From Rosa chinensis (Eukaryota; Streptophyta; Magnoliopsida; Rosales; Rosaceae), in the NCBI RefSeq assembly GCF_002994745.2, contig NC_037091.1, forward strand, positions 24,557,789 to 24,621,788: a stretch of 64,000 bases of DNA, read 5' to 3'. The translations under genes were made by a program, and so were the position numbers. The notes below the pieces were generated by a model, which saw nothing but the letters and a program-made list of their open reading frames with translations, did not search any database and was not told where the DNA came from. Below, in pieces: positions 23,379 to 34,511 of this stretch. How positions within the stretch are numbered: the stretch's first letter is position 1; each line of letters opens with the position of its first letter.

Positions 23379-23489
23379 TTTGCTTTAACTGATTTATTTG
23401 GGAGGTTTTGTTTTGATCTCCCTCCTTTGTACTCTCTTTTTCCTTTTCTTAATATAAGCGGATAGGAAGGATCTCCTCCAAAAAAATGC
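23379..23489 (+). pseudogene. LINE 3' end, right half, with A-run and target duplication
   Basis: It continues the LINE cut at 8142. A TTTGGGAGGTTTTG...CCTCCTTTGTACTC segment of the kind seen at plant L1 3' ends runs into a short A-run (about 23480-23486). ATGTGTTCTTTT at 23490-23501 repeats 7458-7469. Confidence 0.7.
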
Positions 23490-23680
23490 ATGTGTTCTTT
23501 TCTTTTCTATATGGAGCCAATTCACCCTGCACGGCTGCATCCATTAAGTATTTCTAGTCAAATTTATGCTTTCTGGTTCATACATTATCTGTGTAGTGTC
23601 AGGATCACACATTATTTGTGCAGTTTTGAACATTAAACGAATCAGTACTATCCTATAACAAAAACAGTGAGGAAGGACCT

Positions 23681-23688
23681 TATAAATA
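23681..23688 (+). promoter_or_regulatory. TATA box of the 89-aa gene
   Basis: TATAAATA lies about 85 bp before the ATG at 23766, a normal plant core-promoter spacing. Confidence 0.55.
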
Positions 23689-23765
23689 GCTGCAATAATA
23701 GGACTCTCCATATCACAAAACAATCATCTCGATCTTAAGCACTACTCTAGCTCACATCAGAAAAT

Positions 23766-24035
23766 ATGGATCAGAAAAAGCCCGAGGTTGCGGTGGTAGT
23801 GTCCCAGAGAAAGACACAAACGAATGTGTCTAGTGAGGTGGAAAACAAAATGCGAGCAGATCAACATGGTGGATGTTCGACCAATTTCACTCAAAGTTAC
23901 AAGGCAGGAGAGTTTGCGGAAAACCACACTGGCGCTTCCTCATTCAGTCTTAAGGAAGATGATGAGTTTGTTGACTTGGAGCAAGGGTATGGCGCTCAGC
24001 ATCAGACTCAATTGAAGCTCAAGGAGTCTGTGTAA
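23766..24035 (+). CDS. Small hydrophilic protein, 89 aa, unknown function
   Basis: I do not recognise the family. The product begins MDQKKPEVAVVVSQRK and is highly polar, with no signal peptide, no membrane segment and a Gln/Lys-rich end (HQTQLKLKESV). It is rich in Gln, Lys, Glu and Ser, which would fit a disordered protein. A TATA box about 85 bp upstream and a plausible leader support a single-exon gene. It begins about 260 bp after the LINE/LTR nest, so the promoter is close to transposon DNA. A non-coding ORF is possible, but the start context (AAATATGG) and promoter layout favour a real gene. Confidence 0.5.
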   Translation: MDQKKPEVAVVVSQRKTQTNVSSEVENKMRADQHGGCSTNFTQSYKAGEFAENHTGASSFSLKEDDEFVDLEQGYGAQHQTQLKLKESV

Positions 24036-25334
24036 CTTAACAAGGGTGAAACCAAGTCAAACAACAATCGCAATGACTACTAGATTAGCATTAAGTGGCT
24101 TTTATATATTCATCATGCCTAGTACCTGCATAGACTAGTATTTGCTCATAAAAAGGATTTCCTACTATTTCAGCTAGTTTAAGGAAATCTCTGACCATCC
24201 TAGTATCTATCATATTTACATTTATAGGAGATCGTTTAGGTCTGTATTTCAAAGTCTCACGGTTGTTGGCTTGAAATAGTTTTAGTTGTTTGAAAATTAT
24301 GGAGTACTACTGAAAATAATTTGAAGTCTTGGTAAGTTGGTATCATCTAGCTAGGTTTTTTTTTTTTTTTTTTTTTTTTTCAGAAAACTCATGCAAACTG
24401 TTTGGCTACCAGACGGCATATCTGAGTTGCTGAAATGAATTTTATCATTTACGAAATGTATGGTTTGAGTTAGATTTTTTTTATTTGGAATACTGTGACA
24501 TGAAGCAGAAACATGGTTTTTCTGTGTTACAGAACATTCTTAAGAAATCAAAGCATAATAAGGGCATTTGATGAAGATATGAGTTTCGAACATTTATGAT
24601 ATTTTATTTTGATCCTTCTTTAACCTGAATTTCATTCTCAAAAAAAAAAAAAAAAATCCTGAATTTTTTCTTCTAGTGAGAAATTGATTTGATTCCTATA
24701 TAAACACATTCCATGTTTCTCAGATTCTCTCAAAGAACCCTGTATTTGAACAGAGATGGCATGAGGCAGAAACATGGTCTTTCTGTGTTAGAGAACATTT
24801 TTAAGAAATCAAAGCATAATAAGGGAATTTGATGAAGATAAGAGTTTTGAAAATTTGTGATATATTTTATTTTGATCCTTCTTTAACCTGAGTTTTTTCT
24901 TCTAGGGAAAAATTGATTTGATTCCTATACAAACACATTCCATGTTTCTCAGATTCTCTCAAAGAACCCTGTATTTGTACAGAGATGGCACTTGTTTGAA
25001 GGTTTCAATTGCTTTTTTACTTGGCAAATGAAAGAAAAACTTCCACAAAGCTGATTTATTTGTATCAATGAACCAATGTAACTAAAACTGTTTCATCCCC
25101 AAACAACAGATATGGCATGGTATGACCAGGTATGAGTACTGTAATCAATATCATAACATAGATTAGTGTTTGATCAATATCAGAAGTTCAGAACATAGAT
25201 TTTCTCTCCGTGGTGTTCCAATGATATGTTTCCCTTAACTAGAAGCAAACTTCTCATCAACTTGGGCTCAATCTTTGCAGTACTGGAAATTAAAATCTAA
25301 ATTCATCATGCTTTATTGGGTAACTTTACTATAT
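24036..25334. other. Intergenic region with a diverged tandem duplication
   Basis: No gene is seen. A block of about 260 bp at about 24497-24758 (GAAGCAGAAACATGG... to ...AACAGAGATGGC) is repeated at 24759-24987. Part of it also resembles 34230-34380, downstream of the second membrane-protein gene, so it is 3' flanking sequence of the tandem gene family. Poly-T (about 24356-24380) and poly-A (24640-24657) runs are present. Confidence 0.7.
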
Positions 25335-25950
25335 TCAATGCATACTTCCTTGCAGTTCAAGCTCTTCTCCATGAGTCTCCTTGCACTCATAGTATTGATT
25401 TGAATACACCATTAGCGACAACATCCTCATCAAGGACATGGAGTTTAAAGCAAGCAATGGCATTATTATTTCACTTCCTGAAAATGCTTTAAGGCCAATC
25501 TTGTTCAAATCATAGACCACAGCAACAGAGAACGCTCTGAAAAGAATATTCAGGAAAAACACACGTAGCTTAGATCTTTTGATTAGCTGTTCGGCTTTCC
25601 CTAGCTCCTCCATGTCCCATTTTTCCTCGATTTTCAGAACAATGAGTGCTAAGTTCCAAACAACAGCAAGATAAGTTTGGAAAAGTGCAGCTTCAATTAG
25701 TACGAGTATAGTGCAATCAGACAGTATGAACTTGGGTTTTAAAAACTGAACATAAGGAACCAGAAATGCTATAAGAAGCAGACAGTAGCCTAGATGAAGC
25801 AGCATTAATTATGTAAACCAAGTGACAAATGGTCTTTTCAATAATTTCACTACCCTTGATGGAACTTCCTTGATAAACAAGTCTTTACCACCATAAGTTA
25901 CTCCTGATGCTAGAGCAAAGAATAACAACAGTGAGGTAATATATAATGCT
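25335..25950 (-). pseudogene. Tandem membrane-protein paralogue 1, 3' part (interrupted by copia)
   Basis: It matches residues about 125-310 of the intact paralogue at 34512-35522: GVTYGGKDLFIKE-like, LLKRPFVTWF, LHLGYCLLLIAFLVP, VVWNLALIVLKIEEKWDMEELGKAEQLIKRSKLR and YYECKETHGEELELQGSM. An in-frame stop follows TWFT near 25806, and the C-terminal tail is shorter. The 5' part resumes at 32488 after the copia element. Together with a small deletion upstream this copy cannot make the full protein. Confidence 0.85.
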
Positions 25951-25955
25951 AGAAT

Positions 25956-26298
25956 TGTTTAAGGACAAGTATAAAATGAAACACAGAGAGAGAGAGTAAT
26001 CCTTAGAGAGAATGGAGTTTTCAAGGTGTGTTTATTCATCTCATTCAAGGAGGTATTTATAGGAATACAATTGAGATGTGAGATGCTTAAAGAATGATAC
26101 AACTTAGATGACAGCTCCATTTCTAGCTTTTCTCATGTGGCATTGTGGCTGTGATGATAGAGATAACCATGCTTGTTCCCCTTTGGCATAAAGCTTATCA
26201 TACAAGTCACTATACCTATCTTTACACTTAAGCATCCCTCTTTATTCTCAAGTACCTATTCTATACATGAGATAGACATTATCATATATACTACAACA
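25956..26298 (-). repeat. 3' LTR of copia 1
   Basis: 343 bp, differing from 32140-32482 by eye at a single base (ACTTAGATG against ACTTGGATG). Confidence 0.93.
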
Positions 26299-26311
26299 CT
26301 CCCCCTTGGAT
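26299..26311 (-). other. Polypurine tract of copia 1
   Basis: The plus strand reads CTCCCCCTTGGAT; the minus strand gives ATCCAAGGGGGAG directly before the LTR. Confidence 0.75.
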
Positions 26312-26979
26312 ATTTCATGTCAATAGTATTGTCTAGGCCGTGCGCTTCGAAATTGCCTCGTTAAAAACCTTGCCAAGTAATAAAACCCTGTGGGAAAAAA
26401 CAACTTTGGTCGAAGGAGAAAAAGAGCACAATGCGCATGAGTGTGGAGTAGTAATATCACAGCTTCGGAGATAAGTGGGGTCTTCTTATCAGCATCATAA
26501 GTAGATAATATGTCTATCAGAGGGATGCAAATAGAGTTGCTGCAACAAAACCTTGCCCGGAAAACCCAGTGGGAAAAACCCGTGGTCGAAGGGAAAAGAT
26601 GAGCAAAAGCATATATGTTGAATCAAAACAGCTTCAGGATGTAGTATAAGTGGGGCGACCATGCTAAAGATGTGCCTCATTAAAACCTTGCCAGGTAATA
26701 AAAACCCATTGGGACAAAAATAACCCTGGACGAAGGACAAAAAGAGTACACGATGGTCAAGTGGGTATGCTTCTGGATACTCCCCCTGATTTCAACATCT
26801 CCTTTGTGTCTCCCAAACGTGGTGCTTCTCTCGTTGCCTCATTAAAAACCTTGCCGAGTAATAAAAACCCTGTGGGATAAAAAATAATCTCGGTCGAAAG
26901 GGAAAAAGAGCACAACACACTGTTCACGTTTCGAGGCCATATATGTAGACATCTCCCCCTCTTATTGATTTTTGAGGAG

Positions 26980-29900
26980 AGTCTGTTATTGCTGATTTTA
27001 TGCTTGATGTTGTCGCTTTCCATGCAGCCTTGCTTCATTTGTTTCAAAATAAGCAGCATTATCTTAAATGCTTATAGGCACATCTGTGGTAGACTTCAAA
27101 CCACAATTGTTCAAACATGCGTAACTATGGATCCAGTCCATATACATTCACGTACGAACTACTTCGTGAAGAGCAATAATCTCTGCAATGTTCGAAGATA
27201 TAGCGACTAAGGTCTATTCTGTAGACCTTCAAGATATCGCGGTCTTACCCATGGTGAACACTTCACCAGTCTGGGGAGGCCTTTGTATGGGTAAACAGAT
27301 ACCCAATATCAGCAAAACCTTCCAAAAACACTTATGTCATTTTGGGGTAGAGATAGAAAACGCAGGCCAGCGTTTGGCGGCGTTTCTAGTGTGTGATGGG
27401 TCTGATTCCATCATCTCTTTATAGGGATAGAATAAGCCCATATCGATCGTACATTTCAAGTACCGAAAGATATTTTTACACCAATCCAATGGTGTCGCGT
27501 TGGCGCAGAGCTATACCTTTAGCTAACAAGTTTATGTTAAAACGAGATGTCCAGTCTTGTGCATTGAGCCAAGTACAATAATGCGCTTATTCACACTTCT
27601 GCCTCTAGCACATCTTCGTCTGATCATCCTTCAGACGGAGAGGATCCTTTTTAGGATCAAGACTACGAATGATTATGGGGTGCTTGAAGGTTTGACCTTT
27701 GTCAAAATCCTAAGCATCTATCAACACGATGCTCAAGTTCCAAACTGAGGCATAATCGTGTTCCCCCAAAATCCTTTATCTCGAACTCGGATTTCAAGTG
27801 TTCAGCGGTTTCCCTCAACTCTTTAAGGGCTTCTAATGAAGATCATGTCTAACATGACAACCGCGATAGAATCCGAAACTTGTTATGGAAACGCGCGGGC
27901 ATATCCCTTCCCAATCAAGTAGTCACTTTTAGTGAGCGTTTCAACTCTATTGCAAACGCGCTCCGTGGTCTAGAGCCACTTGATTTGGGTAATTAAAGTT
28001 TCACTATGAACTTTCATGTATATTCTGTATCTAGATCCCCATAGAGATACGTAGTGACCACATTTATAAGCTGCATGTTCAGTTATTTGGAAACTACCAA
28101 ACTGACAAGGTAGTGGAGTGCAATGACATCCATTACGAGAGAATATGTCTCTTCGTAGTCAATACCAGGGCGTTTTTGTGAGAAGCCTTGCGCCATAAGG
28201 CGAGATTGCCATCTCTTTTTCTCAACACACTTTCTAACGAAGACCCATTATTCAATAGGTATTATGTAAGGAGGTGTTGGCATCACTGGCTCAAAAACCT
28301 TCCTCTTCGTTAGAGAATCTTACTTAACCTGGATCGCATATTTCCATTTAGGCCAAATTTCTCTACGTTGGTATTCATGCTTCAACGGAGCGTGGTTCGA
28401 TATCATCGATCTCAACAAACTCATGTGCATCAAAATGCGCAAATACATCATCAATTATGATGGAGTTTCTATTCCACGTCTTATGTACACTAGTGTAATT
28501 TTCATAGAGCTCTATATTCTCAGAAATAGGTTTTGACGTTGAGGCGTCCCCCAACGATAACCATAATCCGGAAGATACTCATAAGACGGATGTTTTGAGT
28601 GTCGATGATCCAAGGATTGTGCCAAAGTATCCTTCGAATCCACAGGCTTCCTACGCATCTTAGCTGGGGCCATGGCCTGTAACACCAGAGTGCCACTTTC
28701 TATGGCGTTGGCGCCTTGCCTACCTCTGTGTAGGGTGGTGCTACGTCCTCTTATAGGGACGTCCTTCCTTGCAGGCATTTTTGCAGCAAATGTGTGTGAT
28801 CTCGTCACTTTTAATAGGGATCGAGATGAGACATAGTGGGGACAGACCATGACAATTCCTGTCGTTCCTGCTGAACATTCGAGTTCTTATCTCCCCCTAA
28901 CGATGGGAAGACTGTCTCATCAAAGTGACATCCGTAAATCAAACGGGAAAGAGATCGCCTTGCAGGGGCATTAAGTGGCGGACGATTGTTGGAGTCTCAA
29001 ATCCAACTAAGTTGCTCACTTATTTGTAAGGACCTACCATAGGCGCTGTGGCAGCGCAATTGGCACATAAATGGCTCACTCGAATGTGCGTAAGTACAAA
29101 ATATTTGTACCCAGTCACTAGCTGTAACGCATATATACATTGAGTGGCGGTAGGTCGTAGAGAAATTAGCATAGTTGTATGCGATATTGCATCACCCCAA
29201 GCGGATATAGGAAGATTGGTGCGCATCACCAATGTCTGAACTACCATCGTAGTTATGTCCGCGAGACCTTTTGGGCGTGTATATGGGAATGTGATGTCTA
29301 ACATCAGTCCCTTTGCAATAACCATCGAAAATCTTCGATGTAAACTCTCTAGCATAGTCAAATCTATTTGACTGAAGGATGAATCTAGGGGGTGAGCCCA
29401 TTGTCATATGATTTGTGCTAGGAGTATAGCATACGTAGCTTTTACAGGTGGATAATGGCACAACACGTGATCAGTGTGTTTGCGTGTCAACCAACATCAT
29501 GAGATATTTAAACGTCCGCAAGTTGGTTGAATAAGTCCACAAATATCACCTTGGATTCTTTGCAAGAATGGTATATTTTATTTAGTGTCCTTTGCATAGG
29601 ATGGTCTCGATCCTATCTGTTGCTAAAAAAAGCAAGCTTTGCAAAACGAAGTAACTCTTTCGACCAATCTTTGGTTCGTACTTTTTTCGTTTTGAGGAAT
29701 GGATGTCCGTGAAGTCTTTAATATACGGAACATCATATCATGACCTGGATATCCCAAACGGTCTTGCCAAAGCCTATATGTGTCAGAATCCCATAAGTTA
29801 TCTCTTATGACATGGTTTGATTCAATGACTCGAATAGTGGTTGCATGCAACCCACTAGAGCGACACATAAGTTTCTCTAATACTCGTAGTCATTAGAGGC
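26980..29900 (-). pseudogene. Pol of copia 1 (integrase, reverse transcriptase, RNase H), decayed
   Basis: Fragments run right to left. 29868-29623 gives a GAG-pre-integrase segment (CRSSGLHATTIRVIESNHV, DRLGYPGHDMM). 29461-29020 gives an integrase core with REFTSKIFDGYC and NLPISAWGDAISH. 28850-28512 is the variable linker (AKMPARKDVPIRGR, MAPAKMRRKPVDSK). Reverse transcriptase traces lie at about 28330-27590 and RNase H traces at about 27420-26980. Each is broken by stops and frameshifts. The fragments match copia 2 at the same relative positions, for example 29540-29640 with 41990-42090. Confidence 0.85.
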
Positions 29901-30336
29901 GATGCAAAGGAACTCTTGTCCATTCTTACAATGTGTTTTCACATGAAAACCATTGGCTCTTATATCTTTCAAGTAATAAAGTTCGGAAATTAACACATGT
30001 CCATGACATTGAATAATAATGCGACACTTTATTAATACGGAAAATAGTCAATGATTACATCAAAGTTTCCAAAGTCTATTCCGAAATACAATCAAACTTA
30101 TACAAATTGTAATTGCTCAATCCGTTTGGTAATTCCAATGAAATATGACCAGGGAAGTAGAGAGATGTTGGTGGAGCGAGGCTCGCTTAAATACCCTGAT
30201 CTCAATTACTTTCCTAGACATCATACTTCATTGGGTACACCACATGAGAAAGAGTCAATACATTTGTCATTTATTGACTACGGCACATTTGCCGTTATTG
30301 GAAAATAGAAAATTAAAGGACTATTCTAATCAAAGT

Positions 30337-30989
30337 CTACGGCATCCTCGTGCTCTTTATTTGCAGCTTTGAAGTCCTCAGTGGTGAGAGGGTTATCTTC
30401 ACCATCTTTATTTTCAGAAGATTGATATCTTCATCTTCAGCAAGATTGGTTTCTTGCTTTCTCAATTGCCTATACTCCTTGTAGCTTTCAGCTAGTTGGG
30501 TACTTGCATTGCATTGCTTGAACCAATGCTCGATTGATCCGCACCGATGACACACGTCATTATGGTTGTCTCCTTTCATTGGAGGTGCAGTTTGTCCACG
30601 TTGTGGATATTCCCTAGGAGGGTTACTGCTACTACCACGTCTTATGATGCGACCTCCACGGCACATATTGTTCCACTGAATCTTCAAGTCAGGGAGGAGG
30701 GAATTTGGATATTGCCAAAGCGCTCTTCTAGCGCTACCCATATGTCTCTTGCATTCTTGATCGACATGTACTCTAATCTGAGAGCTTTATCCATGTGGCG
30801 TCGCATCAAGATAATAGCTTGTGCATGCTTTGTAGGTGTTCGTTGGAACACAAGGCCTGGATTAGGAGCTTGAATTATGGGCAATATTCCTCTTGAAGTG
30901 AGGTGGTTCTCAATGTCGGTTACCCAGCCATGGTATTCCGAGCCTGTTGAGTCAAGCATTGGAAAATCGAGTCTAGGTTCATTCGACAT
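30337..30989 (-). pseudogene. Gag of copia 1, internally deleted
   Basis: The N-terminal part (30989-30687) begins MSNEPRLDFPMLDSTGSEYH and carries the WVALEERFGN block typical of copia gag. After LLPDLKIQWNN the sequence jumps to a basic stretch and a CCHC zinc knuckle CHRCGSIEHWFKQC (C-x2-C-x4-H-x4-C), so most of the middle of the capsid region is missing. Confidence 0.85.
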
Positions 30990-31435
30990 CCTGAAGAGTA
31001 AGAAGAGAAAATATATTAGTTTCGGAGTTTAAACTTCCACGAAAACTAAAATAATAAGATTTCCGAGCTATGCTACCAAGAAATTAATTTCCAATAATAT
31101 TTGGATTAGACCAAAACAATGATGTTTGCGGACGCTCTTAGTCCGAACATTATAAACACTCTTAGTTCATAGATTACGAACGCTCTTAGTTCGTTTAGAG
31201 TGAATCCCCACGATTCCGCTTTTAATTCATAAATCGATGCTTGCGGACGCTCTTAGTCCGAATATTATGAACACTCTTAGTTCATAGATTACGAACGCTC
31301 TTAGTTCGTTTAGCGTGAATTTCTATAATTCCGCCTTTTTACTACAAGTTCCCGAGAAAAAGAAAGAGAGGAAAAAGGAGTAAAAACTCAAAAACGGGAA
31401 CTTTTAGTAAATAATACCTTGAAATTGTGTTGTCG

Positions 31436-31625
31436 GAAATGACCGAAAAGTTGTCGAAAAAGTGTCCGGAAAGTTGCCGGAAAAGTCGCCGGAAAAGTGT
31501 CCGGAAAGTCGCCGGAAAAGTCACCGGAAAAGTGTCCGGAAAGTCGCCGGAAAAGTGTCCTGAAAGTCGCCGGAAAAGTGTCCGGAAAGTCACCTGAAAA
31601 GTCGCCTGAAAGTTGTCGGAAAAAT
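31436..31625. repeat. Leader repeat of copia 1: CCGGAAAAGTCG-type units
   Basis: About 12-15 units of (C/T)CGGAAA(A)GT(C/G)(G/T)C lie between gag and the 5' LTR. A related motif in opposite phase (CTTTTCCGGCCA-like) precedes gag in copia 3 at about 49530-49590. Confidence 0.8.
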
Positions 31626-31649
31626 CGCTCGACATATCTGTCGACAGAA

Positions 31650-31930
31650 GTGTCGACAGCTGCTAGGCAGGTGCCTCGGCAGCTGCTCGGCAGATGCTAG
31701 GCAGGGGCTCGGCAGATGCGCTCGGCAGGTCTCGGCAGCTTTCGGCAGGTGCTCGGCAGGTCCTTTCGGCAGGTATCGGCAGCTGCTCGGCAGGTCTTCG
31801 GAAGCATCTCGGCAGATCCTCGGCAGGTGCTGCGCAGCTGCTCGGCAGGTGCTGTCGACAGCTTCTGCGCAGCTGCTCGGCAGGACTCGGCAGCACTTCG
31901 GCAGGACTCGACAGCGGTCCGGCAGTGGTT
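31650..31930. repeat. Leader repeat of copia 1: CTCGGCAG-type units
   Basis: More than 20 degenerate CTCGGCAGNTG-type units are GC-rich against an AT-rich background. Long ORFs in several frames here are by-products of the repeat. Confidence 0.85.
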
Positions 31931-32125
31931 CAGAACTTCCGGCAGCCGGTTCGGGCGGTTTCCGGTCGGTTCTGGGGGTTCTGAAACCGGTTCTGGGCTT
32001 CTTGAATCAAGGGCTTTGATATGAGCTAGGGTTTGGAGGTTTTTTGTAAGTTTGAAAAAATGACTTCGATCGGGTTATGAACTACCTCTATTCTTTTTAA
32101 TTTCGATTCTAATTCTAGAGCAATT

Positions 32126-32139
32126 TCGTGCTGATAACG
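32126..32139 (-). other. Primer-site motif of copia 1
   Basis: The minus strand reads CGTTATCAGCACGA immediately after the 5' LTR. The same 14-mer follows the LTRs of copia 2 (44579-44592) and copia 3 (48956-48969). Confidence 0.6.
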
Positions 32140-32482
32140 TGTTTAAGGACAAGTATAAAATGAAACACAGAGAGAGAGAGTAATCCTTAGAGAGAATGGA
32201 GTTTTCAAGGTGTGTTTATTCATCTCATTCAAGGAGGTATTTATAGGAATACAATTGAGATGTGAGATGCTTAAAGAATGATACAACTTGGATGACAGCT
32301 CCATTTCTAGCTTTTCTCATGTGGCATTGTGGCTGTGATGATAGAGATAACCATGCTTGTTCCCCTTTGGCATAAAGCTTATCATACAAGTCACTATACC
32401 TATCTTTACACTTAAGCATCCCTCTTTATTCTCAAGTACCTATTCTATACATGAGATAGACATTATCATATATACTACAACA
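32140..32482 (-). repeat. 5' LTR of copia 1
   Basis: 343 bp, begins TGTTTAAGG and ends CTACAACA on the plus strand; see the 3' LTR entry. Confidence 0.93.
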
Positions 32483-32487
32483 AGAAT

Positions 32488-32756
32488 GAAAATCCCCTCT
32501 AGTTCAGCAACTAATAGGAGATCATGTTTTAAAGTGGTTACGAGATTGGTGAACTCTATGGTGATGGTTTTGTTGAGAAGTTATTCCTCACAAAGAGGAT
32601 AGAACTAAGGAAAATTATGAATAGGAGGGTGGACATGAGCTTCCCATTTCGGTTTTGTGGGAAAATTAGAACTTCCACAAAACCAAAAAGTTTATAGGAC
32701 TTCGGTGGGGAAGAAGAATTGATAGTTTTCAGAGCTTTAATGTTTATGTCCATCAT
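32488..32756 (-). pseudogene. Tandem membrane-protein paralogue 1, 5' part
   Basis: It starts MMDINIKALKTINSSSPPK, parallel to the start of the intact copy (MMMDSNTKPLKNSSPPS), and continues through NGKLMSTLLFIIFL. It then has a frame change and lacks a short segment matching about residues 70-88 of the intact copy, before a TNLVTTLKHDLLLVAELEG-like stretch that runs up to the copia target site. Confidence 0.85.
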
Positions 32757-32775
32757 CAGTGTAGTGTTAAGTTTA

Positions 32776-33139
32776 GAACAACACTCACTAATAGCTTTTC
32801 CGTCTTAGCTGAATTCTGATGTGCTTGACAGATTTCATGCAACTGTGGTTTTTGCTACATGGTTGCTGTATTCATCAGTCTGTAACTAGTTTAGCTCAGT
32901 GCTCCCTTTGAGTACTTTATTTCATTTTGTTCTCAGTGAGGCTTTGGTTCTTGTCCCTCTCTCTCATCTTGTGATTTTTTTTTCTTTTATTAATAAAATA
33001 AAATAGAGGGACGGGCGGTGGATTCCCGATGGCCCCCTTTCTTTCGAGATTGCGGGTGGGTGACAGTCACCCCAAATCGGCTGTCGCAGCGGAACTAATA
33101 TCGCCTAATCCTCTATTTAATTTAAAAAAAAAAAAACTC
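32776..33139 (-). repeat. Insertion in the upstream region of paralogue 1, possible LINE/SINE 3' fragment
   Basis: The 5' flank of paralogue 2 (35523-35640) aligns with 32757-32775 and then with 33140-33260, so about 365 bp is extra here. The extra block ends in an A-run (33122-33134), and an ACACTCA/ACTCTCA-like word occurs on both sides. This suggests a retroposed 3' end, but no coding domain confirms it. The strand is uncertain. Confidence 0.35.
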
Positions 33140-33534
33140 TCAACGACACAATGATAGGAAGCAAGATATATAGAAATATAGGAGTTTTTCTCATCAACTT
33201 GATGCAAAACAGCATGGTTTGACCACTTTATATGAGAGACTACAAACATGAAATAAAAATGGGGATCAAAACAAGTAATTCAGAGCTTAAAACAACGGTA
33301 TGAAGAGAAAAACAACATACATAGTCGACAATGTGAATTACTAAAAAATGATGATAACGATGAAGTTGATTCTGATCTGATTATTATATGCATATAAAAT
33401 GAAGAATGCACATAGTCGACCTGGAGATTTCATTCTTCAGATAAGATGGAGCTAGCCAGCTAGGGATGTTCTGTCCTCCTCAGACTTTTCCGAGGTCTTT
33501 TTCATGTATATTTCTTATACCGATATAAATAGGA

Positions 33535-33714
33535 GAGTGAAATTCACAGTCCCCATTTTACAATCCACAATCCACCATCCACACTCCATGTTTCTTTTTC
33601 TAGTAACTTAAATTTTTGTCCTTAGTAACTTAATTTTGTCTTTTTATAAGAATTTCAATCACAGAGAAAAATAGGCAGCGTGGATTGTAAAAACGTGGAG
33701 TGTGGATTTCACTC
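33535..33714. mobile_element. Small MITE-like inverted-repeat element
   Basis: The left end GAGTGAAATTCACAGTCC...TTTTACAATCCAC and the reverse of the right end GAGTGAAATCCACACTCC...TTTTTACAATCCAC are inverted copies of about 35 bp, giving an element of about 180 bp. The superfamily is not assigned. Confidence 0.6.
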
Positions 33715-33825
33715 CCCGTGGAAAATATCAACCATAGTAGTACATTGTCAGTCATTACGAAGTGCTTGAATATAGACTGCTTGAAACCTGCAGAGAACGC
33801 TTCACTTTACTATATATAGCAGATC

Positions 33826-33830
<5 letters not shown>

Positions 33831-33870
<40 letters not shown>
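33831..33870. repeat. (TA)n microsatellite
   Basis: About 20 AT dinucleotides. Confidence 0.95.
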
Positions 33871-33872
<2 letters not shown>

Positions 33873-34511
33873 TAATTCACCCGTACCCTTAAAATTTTCT
33901 TGTATGTAGCCATAATGCTGATATGAAATCTAGTGTTTTCTACTGTCTCAGTGTTTCTATAAAGTTGCAGTCTTGCAGATATGTGGCTACTACCTACAAC
34001 ACAAGCAAACAATTAATGTAAATTAAGAAAGTGATATTCTATAATGAAATGTATCTGCAACTATAATCGGGGTAGCCGCAGCAGTAACTTTAGTGTATCT
34101 GCAACAAAGCAGAATGAGGACATTTGAAGACTGAGTTTACTAATATAGTAACCCTTTCTTTTGCATATAGTGTTTGTATAAACTCAGGGCATTGGGAACT
34201 TTTACAGTGACTTTTTTTTTTCCTTCTTGTAATCATCTTTAAATAGTCTGAATTTGATCTTCTAGGCGAAATTTGATTTGATTCCCATGTATATATTCCT
34301 TGTTTCTCAGCTACTCATTAAAAGAAGCTCTGTATTTGAACAGAGAAGGAACTTGTTTGAAGGGTTCAATTGCTTTCACGAATCAAATAAAAAAAAACGC
34401 AAAATGCAAATTCCATCAAGCTGATTTATTGCTGTCATTGTACCTATAACACTTTCAAGACCAAATACCAGATACAGAATATCTAAGATTAGCTAGGGCT
34501 GCCTTGGTGCT

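Larger units (their letters stand above)
25956..32482 (-). mobile_element. Ty1/copia retrotransposon 1, TSD AGAAT
   Basis: The LTRs are 343 bp each and AGAAT flanks the element (25951-25955 and 32483-32487). Minus orientation is set by gag, integrase, reverse transcriptase and RNase H order from right to left, by a polypurine tract next to the left LTR and by the primer-site motif next to the right LTR. The coding region is heavily decayed and gag carries a deletion. It inserted into the coding region of membrane-protein gene copy 1. Confidence 0.95.

Noticed and set aside
31694..32024. Overlapping ORFs rich in Arg, Gln, Ser and Gly
   Set aside because: They are translations of the CTCGGCAG repeat in the copia 1 leader and are open in several frames because of the repeat.
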